Shown: positions 26,083 to 35,053 of the stretch, one piece after another
Layout of the letters: each line of letters begins with the position of its first letter
Position numbering within the stretch: the stretch's first letter is position 1
DNA from: Catalinimonas alkaloidigena
GTDB lineage: Bacteria > Bacteroidota > Bacteroidia > Cytophagales > Flexibacteraceae
Length of the DNA stretch: 64,000 nt
Assembly (NCBI RefSeq): GCF_900100765.1
Contig: NZ_FNFO01000004.1
Coordinates: 1-64,000 of the forward strand
Reading direction: 5' to 3'
Program-made: the position numbers and the translations under genes
The notes under the pieces: model-generated
What the model saw: the letters and a program-made list of their open reading frames with translations, nothing else
The model's database searches: none
Told to the model about the DNA's origin: nothing

Positions 26083-27576
26083 TTATTGCCAGTTTGGGTT
26101 CTGTTCGATGGTTCCCTGCGACAGGTCAATCTCGGTCTGCGGAATGGCCAGCAGGTTGTGCTTGCCTTCCACGTAGCCCAACGGCCCCAATACCGTGGCC
26201 GCACGGCCGGTCCGCACTAGATCGAAGAAACGGTGGCTTTCCATCGCCAGTTCGTGGCGACGCTCCGTGAAGATGAGGTCGTCCAGCGTAGCGGGGTCGG
26301 TTTCGGTGATGTCGGGCAGGATGCCGGAATTGCCGCCCCGTGCGCGGGCCCGCACCTGGTTCAGGTACGTCAGCGCCTCGGCCGACTTGTTGTTCTTGTT
26401 CAGCGCTTCGGCCGCCATCAGCAGCACGTCCGCGTAGCGAATCACGCGGCGGTTGTAGCCAAACTGCGTCTGGGTGTTGGTGCCCGGTGTCCAGACTTTC
26501 TGGTTGTAGCATTCGATCTGCACCAGATTGCCGTTAGCATCGTACGTTTCGTCCGGTGTGCCACCGTCGCCCTGGATCGTGACGCCGTCGAGCACTTCGC
26601 CCAGGTAAATGACCGTTGCGTCGAGCCGCGGATCGCCCGTTTCGAACGAATTTTGCAGGTCGAGCGACGGACGGTTGAAGCCCCAGCCCCGGTTGGGGGT
26701 GCCGCGTACGCCCTGCACGTTGCCGTACTGGTTGCCGCCGTTTTCGGTCGCGAAGGGCATCGCCCCGATTTCGTAGACCGATTCCACGCCGTGCTCTCCG
26801 TTTACTCCGTTGGCATCTTCGAAGTTAGGCTCCAGGCTGTATTGCCCCGAGTTGATCACTTCCAGCGCATACTTCTCGGCGTTGGCGAAGTCGTTACGGA
26901 ACAGGTACATCTTCGCCAGCAGCGCTTTGGCTGCTCCTTTGGTGGCGCGACCCAGGTCCGCGTCGCTGTAGTCCGATTTTTCGGGCAGCGCGTTGATGGC
27001 CGCCAGCAGGTCTTGTTCAATCAGCGCGTAGACCTCGTCGGCCGAGGCGCGGCGCAGGTTAGTTTCCGGAGCGGTGGTGGTCACCAGCGGCACGCCTCCC
27101 CAGGCCCGCACCAGATCGAAGTAGAACAACGCCCGCAGGAACCGGGCCTCGCCCACGTAACGGTCGCGCAACCCGGCGTCCATTGCGATGCCGGGCACCA
27201 GTTCCACCACCACGTTCGCCCGCTTCACACCCTCGTACAGGGTGTTCCACCAGCGGCTCAGGTTGCCTTCGGTGGGCAGGTAGGTAAAGTTATCGTACGG
27301 CAGGGCCGATGAAGCGCCGTCGTCGGGATTGGAGCCTTTCAGGCCGTCGTCCGACATAATGTCCAGAATCGGGAAAAGTCCCTGGTTGAAGCCGCTTTGC
27401 CGCTGGACGTTGTAGATCGCGTTGGTGGCCAGCAGGGCATCTTGCTGCGAAACCGGAAAGTTTTCCTGCGTCAGTTCGCCCTGAAGGGGTTTCTCCAGGA
27501 AGTCGGAGCAGCCCGCCAGCACGACAAACGCCGCAACCTTGATTCCCGTCGAGAAGAAGTTTTTCAGTATAGTCAT
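26083..27576 (-). CDS. SusD/RagB family glycan-binding outer membrane lipoprotein
   Basis: A 497-residue SusD/RagB protein. Lipobox LAGC is followed by SDFLEKPLQGELTQENF, the standard opening. TPR-like helices follow (ARFLRALFYFDLVRAWGGVP is diagnostic), and the C-terminal part has RYADVLLMAAEALN and ERRHELAMESHRFFDLVR. SusD proteins sit as a lid on the SusC barrel at the outer membrane and hand over oligosaccharides. It starts 14 bp after the susC-like stop, so the two are co-transcribed. Confidence 0.93.
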   Translation of the reverse strand: MTILKNFFSTGIKVAAFVVLAGCSDFLEKPLQGELTQENFPVSQQDALLATNAIYNVQRQSGFNQGLFPILDIMSDDGLKGSNPDDGASSALPYDNFTYLPTEGNLSRWWNTLYEGVKRANVVVELVPGIAMDAGLRDRYVGEARFLRALFYFDLVRAWGGVPLVTTTAPETNLRRASADEVYALIEQDLLAAINALPEKSDYSDADLGRATKGAAKALLAKMYLFRNDFANAEKYALEVINSGQYSLEPNFEDANGVNGEHGVESVYEIGAMPFATENGGNQYGNVQGVRGTPNRGWGFNRPSLDLQNSFETGDPRLDATVIYLGEVLDGVTIQGDGGTPDETYDANGNLVQIECYNQKVWTPGTNTQTQFGYNRRVIRYADVLLMAAEALNKNNKSAEALTYLNQVRARARGGNSGILPDITETDPATLDDLIFTERRHELAMESHRFFDLVRTGRAATVLGPLGYVEGKHNLLAIPQTEIDLSQGTIEQNPNWQ

Positions 27577-27589
27577 GATGGAAATGCGT

Positions 27590-30565
27590 TTAGAAAGTGA
27601 CGTTCAGACCCACAGAATAGATGGACGAGACGGGATACGAATCGTTGCCTCCGGAATCGATGCCGTTGTCGATCGAGCTGCTGCTGGCCACCTCGGGCGA
27701 GTAGCCCGTAAATTTGGTCAGGGTAAACACGTTTGTGCCGCGCAGGTACACCCGCGCTGAGCGCATTTTGGCCTGTTGGGCGATGGCCTCCGGCAGGGTG
27801 TACCCCAGCGTCAGCGTCCGCAGCCGGAGGTAAGACCCGTCCTGCACGAAGTAAGAAGACGGAAGCCAGTTGTAGCCACCGGCCGTAGCCCGTGGTTCGG
27901 TGTTGCTGGTACCGGGGCCGGTCCAGCGGTTGATCACGTGCTGCTCGAAGTTGTAGAGGTCGGGCCGAACGGTTTCCTTGATGTTGTAAATCTTGTTGCC
28001 GGTCTGTCCCTGAAAATCAGCCGTCAGGTCAAAGCCTTTCCAGCCGAATTCCATGTTCAGGCCGTAGATGAACGATGGAATCGGTGAACCCAGGTAGGTC
28101 CGGTCGTCGCTGTTCAACACGCCATCGGCGTTGGTATCGACGAAACGCAGATCGCCCACGCCCGCAGTCGACAGGTGCGGATACGCGTTGAGTTCCTCTT
28201 GGGTTTGGAACACGCCATCGACCTGGTAGCCGTAGAACGCACCCAGCGGCAGGCCGGGGCCGGTGGCCGTGGTGATGCCGCCGTTGAACAGCCGATCGCC
28301 CGAGCCACCCGTGCCGAACACTTTTAGCGCTTCGTTGTGGATGGTGGTCCCGACGGTCCCGATCCGGTAGGTAAACTCGTTCGCCGCGCCGCTCCAGACC
28401 ACGTTGTACTCGAACCCGCGGTTCAGCACCTCGGCGGCGTTGTAAGTAATGGTGGCGCCGTCGCCATTGCCCAGGTACCCGGGCACCGGCAGGTTGATCA
28501 GGATGCCTTCCGTACGTTTGTTGTAGTAGTCGACCTCCACGTTCAGGCGGTTGCTGAACAGGCCAAATTCCATCCCGATGTCGGTCTGGTACGTGTTTTC
28601 CCAGCTCAGGTCAGGGTTGCCGGTTTCGCCGAACGTCGAGCCGGGATACATCATGTCGCCCCGCCCGAAGACCGCTGCCAGGCCGTTTTCGACCCGGGAA
28701 TACTGCCGGTTGTAGTCGATCTTTTCGTTGCCGATGATGCCCCAGCTTCCCCGTACTTTCAGGTTCGAGAGCATAGGCACCTCCTGCATAAACGCTTCGT
28801 TGATCACGTTCCAGCCCACGGCAAACGACGGGAAGTTCCCCCAGCGGTTGTTGTCGCTGAATTTGGAAGAACCGTCGCGCCGGAACGTGGCCGTAAACAG
28901 ATAACGGTTGTCGAACGTGTAGTTGGCCCGCGCCAGGTACGACATGATCGCGTAGTTCTGACTCAGATCGACCGTGTTTTCGATGGACGTCGAGACGATG
29001 TTGTTCGGGTTCAGGTACCAGAAATCGGGATCGTTGCGCAGGATGTCCTGCCCGGCGGCCGCGAAGCGCTCGGAACTCGACTCCTGCATCGTATAGCCGA
29101 CCACAGCGTTGATGCGGTGCCGCCCCAGCTCTTTCCGATAGTTCAGCGTGTTTTCCCACAGCCACGAGACGCGGTCGCTGTACGACTTGTTCAGGTCGTT
29201 GAGGTCGTTCTGCTGCTGCGGCGACACGAAGAACACGGGCGTAAAGCTCTCGGTTTTTGTGTATTGCATGTCGACCCCGAAGCTGGTGCGGAGGGTCAGG
29301 CCTTCCAGCAGATCCAGTTCGCCGTAAATGTTGTCGACCGTACGGATGCCGCGCTCAAAGCTGTTGTTGTACTCGATGTCGGCCAGGAAGTTGCCCACAC
29401 CCGGCACCACCGAGTAGCTGCCGTCGGCCTGGTAGGGCGTCACCACCGGCTGCGAGCGGTAAGCCACAAAGGGCGAGTTGCCCCGCGTGTTCTGCTGGCG
29501 GTAGGGCGTAAAGCTCAGGTTGCTCCCGATGCGCGCCCAGTCGGCCAGGTTGTACGTGTTGTTGAACTTGAGGGTCACCCGCTCGTAACTCGATTTCGGA
29601 ATGATCCCCTGTTGGTTAAAATAGCCCAGGCCAAAATAGTACTGCATCTTTTGCGTAGAGCCGGAGGCCGAAACCTGATAGTTGTGGATCGGCGCATCGC
29701 GGAACAGCAGATCCTGCCAGTCGGTGCTGGGCACGGCGCTCACGTTGTTGTAGGTTCCGGGTTTGATTTCGTTGACGACCGTAGCAAACTCCGGCCCGTT
29801 CAACAGATCGATGGGCCGTTGCATCCGCTGCATGCTGAATTCGCCCGTCACGTTGAAGGTCGTGCCTTCCTGCCCGCGCGCGCCCTGCCGCGTCGTGACG
29901 ATCACGACCCCGTTGGCGCCGCGCGACCCGTAGATGGCCGTAGCCGACGCATCTTTCAGTACCTCCATCGATTCGATGTCGGCCGAGTTCAGGTAGTCGA
30001 TGTTATCGAGAATCACGCCGTCGACCACGTAGATGGGGCTGGCGTTGTTGAACGTGCCCGTCCCGCGGATGCGCACGACCGTGCCCGAGCCGGGTGCGCC
30101 GTTGGTGCTGGTCACCTGCACACCCGATACCTTCCCCTGCAGGGCCTGGGTGGGCGATACGGCCGGCACTTTGGTCAGGTCTTCGCCGCGCACGGACGAC
30201 ACCGATCCCGTCAGGTCCGACTTGTTCACCGTTCCGTAGCCGATCACCACCACGTCTTCCAGCGTCTGGGCGTCGGTTTGCATCACCACGTCGATGGTTG
30301 ACTGGTTGCCCACCGGAATGGTCTGGGTCTGAAAGCCAATGAACGAAAATACGAGCGTATTTTCTTCGGGAGTGAGGGTAATCGAATAATTGCCTTCGAT
30401 GTCGGTTGTGGTCCCTTTGCTGGTTCCTTCGACAATCACATTCGCGCCGGGCAGTCCTTCACCGTCCTCGGCGGTGGTAACTCGTCCACTTATCGTCTTG
30501 GTTTGCGCTAACGCCACCGACAGGGGTAAGAGGCAAGTCACGAGAAACGTAAAAAAATACTTCAT
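27590..30565 (-). CDS. SusC/RagA family TonB-dependent outer membrane transporter (locus 1)
   Basis: A 991-residue TonB-dependent receptor of the SusC type. The ATG at 30565 precedes a signal peptide (FFTFLVTCLLPLSVALAQ). A carboxypeptidase-D-like beta-sandwich follows (ISGRVTTAEDGEGLPGANV), then the TonB-box region, the plug (VVVIGYGTVNKSDLTGSV; DASATAIYGSRGANGVVIVT) and the 22-strand barrel ending VSSIYSVGLNVTF. There is no STN domain, so it is not itself an anti-sigma signaller. It imports oligosaccharides with the adjacent SusD and opens the PUL. Confidence 0.94.
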   Translation of the reverse strand: MKYFFTFLVTCLLPLSVALAQTKTISGRVTTAEDGEGLPGANVIVEGTSKGTTTDIEGNYSITLTPEENTLVFSFIGFQTQTIPVGNQSTIDVVMQTDAQTLEDVVVIGYGTVNKSDLTGSVSSVRGEDLTKVPAVSPTQALQGKVSGVQVTSTNGAPGSGTVVRIRGTGTFNNASPIYVVDGVILDNIDYLNSADIESMEVLKDASATAIYGSRGANGVVIVTTRQGARGQEGTTFNVTGEFSMQRMQRPIDLLNGPEFATVVNEIKPGTYNNVSAVPSTDWQDLLFRDAPIHNYQVSASGSTQKMQYYFGLGYFNQQGIIPKSSYERVTLKFNNTYNLADWARIGSNLSFTPYRQQNTRGNSPFVAYRSQPVVTPYQADGSYSVVPGVGNFLADIEYNNSFERGIRTVDNIYGELDLLEGLTLRTSFGVDMQYTKTESFTPVFFVSPQQQNDLNDLNKSYSDRVSWLWENTLNYRKELGRHRINAVVGYTMQESSSERFAAAGQDILRNDPDFWYLNPNNIVSTSIENTVDLSQNYAIMSYLARANYTFDNRYLFTATFRRDGSSKFSDNNRWGNFPSFAVGWNVINEAFMQEVPMLSNLKVRGSWGIIGNEKIDYNRQYSRVENGLAAVFGRGDMMYPGSTFGETGNPDLSWENTYQTDIGMEFGLFSNRLNVEVDYYNKRTEGILINLPVPGYLGNGDGATITYNAAEVLNRGFEYNVVWSGAANEFTYRIGTVGTTIHNEALKVFGTGGSGDRLFNGGITTATGPGLPLGAFYGYQVDGVFQTQEELNAYPHLSTAGVGDLRFVDTNADGVLNSDDRTYLGSPIPSFIYGLNMEFGWKGFDLTADFQGQTGNKIYNIKETVRPDLYNFEQHVINRWTGPGTSNTEPRATAGGYNWLPSSYFVQDGSYLRLRTLTLGYTLPEAIAQQAKMRSARVYLRGTNVFTLTKFTGYSPEVASSSSIDNGIDSGGNDSYPVSSIYSVGLNVTF

Positions 30566-31210
30566 GGTAGATAGGTTGGTAATACCACCCTGGCGGTCGG
30601 TGCACAACACGCCGCCAAACTGGTGACGAACTAGTTACAATAAGAGCATGTGCAAACGATTGAATTAGACTACGTTACCTGAATTACGTAACCCGTTTAC
30701 AATCAGTTGCCTCCCCGATTTGCCGGCCGTGACGGCTGTCGACGCACCGGCCTACAGGGGACAGACCCTGTGGCACCCGTACGGCGCTTAGCGGCAAAAT
30801 GTTGTTCCCGGAGGGGCAAAACGCGAAAAAGAAAGGAAGTTGAGGCCGAAGCCTCCACGGACTTCGAAGCACGCACGGTGATGTGGTCACAGGCGGTATT
30901 CCGGCGGCACGAAAGCAACAGAGTTCCTGTGTTGTCGATCAGGTACATAAAAACGTAGGTCGAAAAAAGCGGCGGCAAAGATAGAGCGTCCCCTCACAGG
31001 AAGGGGCCATTTTTAGTCTTACCAGGCGTTTTTTTCGTGCAACCGCCGAGCCGTTCCGCTAAAAATAATTTCCGGCCCCAGTAGGTTGCCCCGCCCGACC
31101 CCCTTCTTACCTGCGCTGTCCCCGCCGGGCGGCAGGCGCGTCGGCTATGCAAGCGTTTACGTAACCGCAACCGGCCCGATGCTTTATATTGCGCTCAAAA
31201 CCACTACCCC
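30566..31210. other. Divergent regulatory region between PUL and pentose-catabolic genes
   Basis: No gene is supported in these 645 bp. An inverted GTTAC (30674-30678) / GTAAC (30688-30692) pair with a 9-base spacer lies ~110 bp upstream of susC and could be an operator. On the minus strand, TATCTTTG at 30983-30976 matches the Bacteroidota -7 box exactly but is over 400 bp from susC. Overlapping short frames on both strands have no motifs. Confidence 0.4.
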
Positions 31211-32065
31211 ATGCGTCTTTTCCATACCACCCGGGGAGCAATCCTCGAACAAAACGACCACTTCTGGCAGCTTCCCGACTCGTCGTGGGATGCGCTCATC
31301 AACCGCGACGACCTTCCTGACCATCTGCAACAGTACATTGCCGAACATCCGGCCGATGCGCAGGCCCCCTCGGCCAGCGAACTTCTGCCCCCCATCGGGC
31401 AACAGGAAGTGTGGGCCTCGGGCGTGACCTATTACCGGAGCCGCGAAGCCCGCATGGAAGAGTCGGAGGCCGTAGGCGGCGGTAGTTTTTACGACCGCGT
31501 GTACCACGCCGATCGCCCCGAGCTGTTTTTTAAAGCCACGGCCGCCCGAACGGTCGGGCCGGGTGGTACGGTCAACATCCGCACCGACTCGACCTGGAAC
31601 GTGCCGGAACCAGAACTGACCCTTTTTGCCACTTCGAACGGAAAAATTGTGGGCTACACGGTGGGCAACGACATGAGCTCGCGCAGCATCGAGGGCGAAA
31701 ATCCGCTGTACCTTCCTCAGGCCAAGTCGTACGAAGGCAGCGCCGCCCTGGGGCCTTGCTTGTTCGTCACCAGCACGCCGCTTCCGCCGTCTACCGACAT
31801 TCAACTGGTGATTTTCCGGGAGCAGGAGAAAGTGATTGACGAAACGATCAAACTGGAGCAGATGAAGCGCACCCCGGCAGAACTCGTCGATTATTTATTT
31901 CATTCCCTGCGTTTCCCACACGGCTGTTTTCTGATGACCGGCACCGGCATCGTCCCCGACAACTTTACGCTGCAACCCGGCGACGAAGTGCGCATCAGCA
32001 TTCAGGGGATCGGCACCTTGGTCAACCCCGTGGGGGTGGTCGGTAAGCCGAACAGGGTAGTGTAG
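31211..32065 (+). CDS. Fumarylacetoacetate-hydrolase family, probable 2-keto-3-deoxypentonate dehydratase
   Basis: A 284-residue FAH-superfamily enzyme. The metal ligands are visible as Glu133 and Glu135 in VPEPELTLF and Asp154 in VGNDMSSRS, with Lys172 in QAKSYEGSAALGP. The segment SSRSIEGENPLYLPQAKSYE is typical of the subgroup that dehydrates 2-keto-3-deoxy-xylonate or -arabinonate to 2-oxoglutarate semialdehyde. The next gene encodes the matching semialdehyde dehydrogenase, which strongly supports this over a true fumarylacetoacetase. Cytoplasmic. Which pentose is used cannot be told. Confidence 0.82.
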   Translation: MRLFHTTRGAILEQNDHFWQLPDSSWDALINRDDLPDHLQQYIAEHPADAQAPSASELLPPIGQQEVWASGVTYYRSREARMEESEAVGGGSFYDRVYHADRPELFFKATAARTVGPGGTVNIRTDSTWNVPEPELTLFATSNGKIVGYTVGNDMSSRSIEGENPLYLPQAKSYEGSAALGPCLFVTSTPLPPSTDIQLVIFREQEKVIDETIKLEQMKRTPAELVDYLFHSLRFPHGCFLMTGTGIVPDNFTLQPGDEVRISIQGIGTLVNPVGVVGKPNRVV

Positions 32066-32289
32066 CGAGCAAAATGAGTGAGTGGCGCAAAGCGCAGGGT
32101 CCAACGTGGGCAGTTAGCGAAGTGTGAGGTGTTCATCGCCGTGAAGCGGGCACATCGCCACCAACGCCCTTCGATCTTTAAGCTTAGCACGCTGAACTCA
32201 TAACCACGCCGAACGCTCCTCCACTTGCTTACCCGAGCATTTGCCCGCTCCATCTGTAATTTAAAAATCTGAAATCTGACTTTTACCTC
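32066..32289. repeat. Dispersed degenerate repeat between FAH and ALDH genes, copy 1
   Basis: The spacer contains, on the minus strand, AACTGCCCACGTTGG followed by TGCGCCACTCACTCATTTTG-like sequence (GCGCCACTCACTCATT). A related block occurs at 37738-37785 on the plus strand (AACTACCCACGTTGCGCC then CGCCATTCACTCATT). Nearby TGTAATTTAAAAATCTGAAA-type AT-rich stretches occur in both. It interrupts what should be a tight operon. Confidence 0.5.
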
Positions 32290-33870
32290 ATGCAACTGAC
32301 TGGAAAAAACCTGATCGGGTTGATCGATACAGCCGAAGGGGCTCACACCTTTACGGGCGTGGACGCCACGCTGGGCACCGAACTGCCCACCACGTTCTAC
32401 GAAGCGACCGACGCGGAAGTAGACCGGGCGGTGGTGCTGGCCGACCGGGCCTTCGCCACCTACCGCCGGAAAAGCGGCGCCCAGAAAGCCGACTTCCTCG
32501 AAAAAATTGCCGACGAAATTATGGCGCTGGGCGATGCGCTGCTGGAGCGGTGTCATCAGGAAACGGCGCTGCCCCTCGGCCGTCTGCAGGGCGAGCGCGG
32601 CCGTACATGCGGCCAACTGCGCCTGTTTGCGGAACTGTTGCGCGAGGGCTCGTGGGTAGAAGCCCGGATCGATACGGCCCTGCCCGACCGCCAGCCCCTG
32701 CCCCGCCCGGATTTGCGCCAGATGCTGATTCCGCTGGGTCCTGTGGCGGTGTTCGGGGCGAGCAACTTCCCGTTGGCTTTTTCGGTGGCGGGTGGCGATA
32801 CCGCTTCGGCGCTGGCCGCCGGCTGTTCGGTGGTGGTAAAGGCCCATCCGGCGCACCCCGGAACGTCGGAGATGGTCGGGCGCGCGATCCGCAAAGCGGC
32901 GGAAGCCACCGGCATGCCCGAAGGCGTCTTTTCCCTGGTGCATGGGGGCATCGCGCCCGGCACCAAACTGGTAGGCCATCCGCTCATCAAAGCGGTGGGA
33001 TTCACCGGCTCGTTCCGGGGAGGAAAAGCCCTGTACGACGCGGCCGTTCGCCGGCCGGAGCCCATCCCGGTCTATGCTGAAATGGGCAGCACCAATCCTG
33101 TTTTTGTGTTGCCGGGGGCATTGAAAGAGCGCGGCGCGGCACTGGCCCAGGGACTGGCCCAATCCGTCACGCTGGGCGTCGGGCAATTTTGCACCAATCC
33201 CGGCGTCGTGGTGGTCGAACAGTCGGACGAAGCCGAGGCCTTTTTAAAGACCACCGGCGAACAACTGGCGAACGTCGCCCCCACACCGATGCTCACCAGC
33301 GGCCTGTTGCAGGCGTACCACAAGGGCATTGAAGGCCTCAAGAAGATGGAAGGCGTGGCGGTTATGCAGGCCAACGTGGCGGATGGCGCCACCCTGGCCC
33401 CGGCCCACTGGCTGCGCGCTTCGGTGCAAACGGCGCTGCGCCACCCGGAACTGACGGAAGAGGTATTCGGGCCTTCGTCGGTCGGGCTGGTGGCCGAGCG
33501 CAAAGAAGAGTTGTACGAATTTGCGCGGCAACTGCACGGGCACCTTACGGCGACCCTGCACGCGACCGAAGCGGATCTGGCCGAATACCGTGACCTGGTC
33601 GCACTTCTGGAACAAAAGGTCGGTCGGCTGATCGTCAACAGTTTTCCGACCGGCGTGGAGGTGAGCCATGCCATGAACCACGGCGGCCCTTACCCCGCAA
33701 CGACCGACGTCCGCACCACCTCGGTCGGCACGCAGGCGATCAAACGGTTCGTGCGGCCCCTCTGTTACCAGGGCTTCCCGTCGGCGGCTTTGCCGGAGGC
33801 GTTACAGGACGCCAACCCGCTCAACCTCTGGCGCCTGGTGAACGGCGAATGGAGCAAAGAAGCGATTTAA
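32290..33870 (+). CDS. NADP-type aldehyde dehydrogenase, probable 2-oxoglutarate semialdehyde dehydrogenase
   Basis: A 526-residue aldehyde dehydrogenase. Asn159 in FGASNFPLAF, Lys184 in VVVKAHPAHPG, the general base Glu264 in AEMGSTNP and the nucleophile Cys301 in GQFCTNPG are all present. VAGGDTASALAAGCSVV and AMNHGGPYPATTD are characteristic of the alpha-ketoglutaric semialdehyde dehydrogenase (2,5-dioxovalerate dehydrogenase) group. It would oxidise the product of the preceding dehydratase to 2-oxoglutarate, the last step of a Weimberg-type pathway. The expected dehydrogenase, lactonase and first dehydratase are not in this window. Confidence 0.87.
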   Translation: MQLTGKNLIGLIDTAEGAHTFTGVDATLGTELPTTFYEATDAEVDRAVVLADRAFATYRRKSGAQKADFLEKIADEIMALGDALLERCHQETALPLGRLQGERGRTCGQLRLFAELLREGSWVEARIDTALPDRQPLPRPDLRQMLIPLGPVAVFGASNFPLAFSVAGGDTASALAAGCSVVVKAHPAHPGTSEMVGRAIRKAAEATGMPEGVFSLVHGGIAPGTKLVGHPLIKAVGFTGSFRGGKALYDAAVRRPEPIPVYAEMGSTNPVFVLPGALKERGAALAQGLAQSVTLGVGQFCTNPGVVVVEQSDEAEAFLKTTGEQLANVAPTPMLTSGLLQAYHKGIEGLKKMEGVAVMQANVADGATLAPAHWLRASVQTALRHPELTEEVFGPSSVGLVAERKEELYEFARQLHGHLTATLHATEADLAEYRDLVALLEQKVGRLIVNSFPTGVEVSHAMNHGGPYPATTDVRTTSVGTQAIKRFVRPLCYQGFPSAALPEALQDANPLNLWRLVNGEWSKEAI

Positions 33871-33888
33871 ATTTTTCGCACAGTACCC

Positions 33889-33929
33889 ACGCAGCCTGTC
33901 GGGAATATCGCTTTCCCGACAGGCTGCGT
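33889..33929. terminator. Long perfect hairpin between convergent genes
   Basis: A 16 bp perfect inverted repeat (33889-33904 and 33914-33929) with a 9-base loop follows the aldehyde dehydrogenase stop. The T-tract is short, so termination may be less classical, but its position between convergent genes fits. Confidence 0.75.
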
Positions 33930-33996
33930 GCGTTTGGACCCGTTCCGGTAACGTGCGTGACTTCATGCGCTTCGAAGCGGCGCGCGATTCACTTTC

Positions 33997-34515
33997 TTAT
34001 TCCGGCTGCATCCTTCTGAAAGTCAGACTGATGCGTCCTTGATCCGTATCGGTGCGCGGGATGGCGTGTTGCCATTCGTGCTGAACGCGCTGCGTCATGT
34101 AGAGCAGCGATCCGGCAGGCAGCGGAACGTCATGCGTGAGCGTGGGATCGGCAATATTCCGGAAGCGCAAGGTACGGCATTCGCCCAGGGACACGATGGC
34201 TACCCCCGTATCGGGCGCGAGGATGTCGGTCTGGTCCGAATGGTAACCCATTTTAGAGCGGCCATCCCGGTAATAATTGAGCAAACAGTTGTTCGGCCGA
34301 AACCCCAGGGTTCTCTCCAATGCGTCACACACGGACGCCAGTGCCGGGGGCATGGGCTGAAACGGATAGTGGACCTGCGAGTAATTGTACGCCACGCCAA
34401 AGCTGGCCGTCTTACGAGCCGCCATGCGTTCGTCCCAGGCAATTTGGGTTTCTAAATACCTGAATAGGTCTTCGGGATGATCCAGAAAACGGTCCCGATA
34501 CGTAATACCGTCCAT
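33997..34515 (-). CDS. AlkB-like 2-oxoglutarate/Fe(II) dioxygenase
   Basis: A 172-residue AlkB-family enzyme. Iron ligands are His92 and Asp94 in MGYHSDQTD and His150 in EWQHAIPR; 2-oxoglutarate-binding arginines are Arg161 and Arg167 in GRISLTFR. NCLLNYYRDGRSKMGYHSD is a typical AlkB homologue signature. It probably repairs alkylated nucleic-acid bases by oxidative demethylation in the cytoplasm. It starts 3 bp after the DUF2628 stop and is the last gene of the run that begins with eboA. Confidence 0.88.
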   Translation of the reverse strand: MDGITYRDRFLDHPEDLFRYLETQIAWDERMAARKTASFGVAYNYSQVHYPFQPMPPALASVCDALERTLGFRPNNCLLNYYRDGRSKMGYHSDQTDILAPDTGVAIVSLGECRTLRFRNIADPTLTHDVPLPAGSLLYMTQRVQHEWQHAIPRTDTDQGRISLTFRRMQPE

Positions 34516-34518
34516 CGT

Positions 34519-35043
34519 TTATGGAAATAGGGTGGGCAACACGCCGAACTTCATCAGGAGCATCGCACCGATGAGGAACAGCAAAATGAGGAGGTGAGGC
34601 CGGAGGGTGACGCCACCCAACTGCGCGAGACGGGCTTTGATGTGCTCCTTGTCGTCCAGCTCGTCGGTGACCGATTCGATGGTGCGTGCGGCCTGTTTTA
34701 GGTAGAGGTTATTGCCGAGGAAGCCCATCAGGAAAGCCCAGGCCACCATTTCAGCATTGCCGATGAACTCGATGGTGGCTTCCGACAGGTGCAACCGCAT
34801 CCACAGGGACGATTCCAGGGCGGACGACAACAGGATCAGGCCCAGGAGCACCACCATCGGGCGGTACATTTTCCGGTACAGCATCCACGACAGCCCGAAC
34901 ACAAAAGCAAAGACGTTGAAGGTGTACGTGCGGCCGTCGCCATATTCTTCCACTTTTTGCCAGTAGTAGTCGGCACTCTGGCCAAAATACGCCCGAAAGT
35001 ATTCTTCCCGGTCCAGGGCCTCCTGATCTTTCTGTTCTTCCAT
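34519..35043 (-). CDS. DUF2628-like small membrane protein
   Basis: A 174-residue protein. An acidic N-terminus leads to YFRAYFGQSADYYWQKVEEY, then FAFVFGLSWMLYRKMYRPM, the pattern of DUF2628 proteins. Helices lie near residues 47-75, 92-112 and 150-172, the last at the very C-terminus. The function is unknown. It sits 10 bp after eboC and 3 bp before the AlkB-like gene, so it belongs to that transcription unit. Confidence 0.65.
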   Translation of the reverse strand: MEEQKDQEALDREEYFRAYFGQSADYYWQKVEEYGDGRTYTFNVFAFVFGLSWMLYRKMYRPMVVLLGLILLSSALESSLWMRLHLSEATIEFIGNAEMVAWAFLMGFLGNNLYLKQAARTIESVTDELDDKEHIKARLAQLGGVTLRPHLLILLFLIGAMLLMKFGVLPTLFP

Positions 35044-35053
35044 CGCTAAACCA

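Noticed and set aside
28337-30301. 654-codon plus-strand open frame opposite the SusC gene of locus 1
   Set aside because: An antisense shadow of a long GC-rich gene; no start context, no domains.
30707-30958. Short overlapping open frames on both strands upstream of susC
   Set aside because: No start context, no homologous motif and mutual overlap; more likely regulatory DNA.
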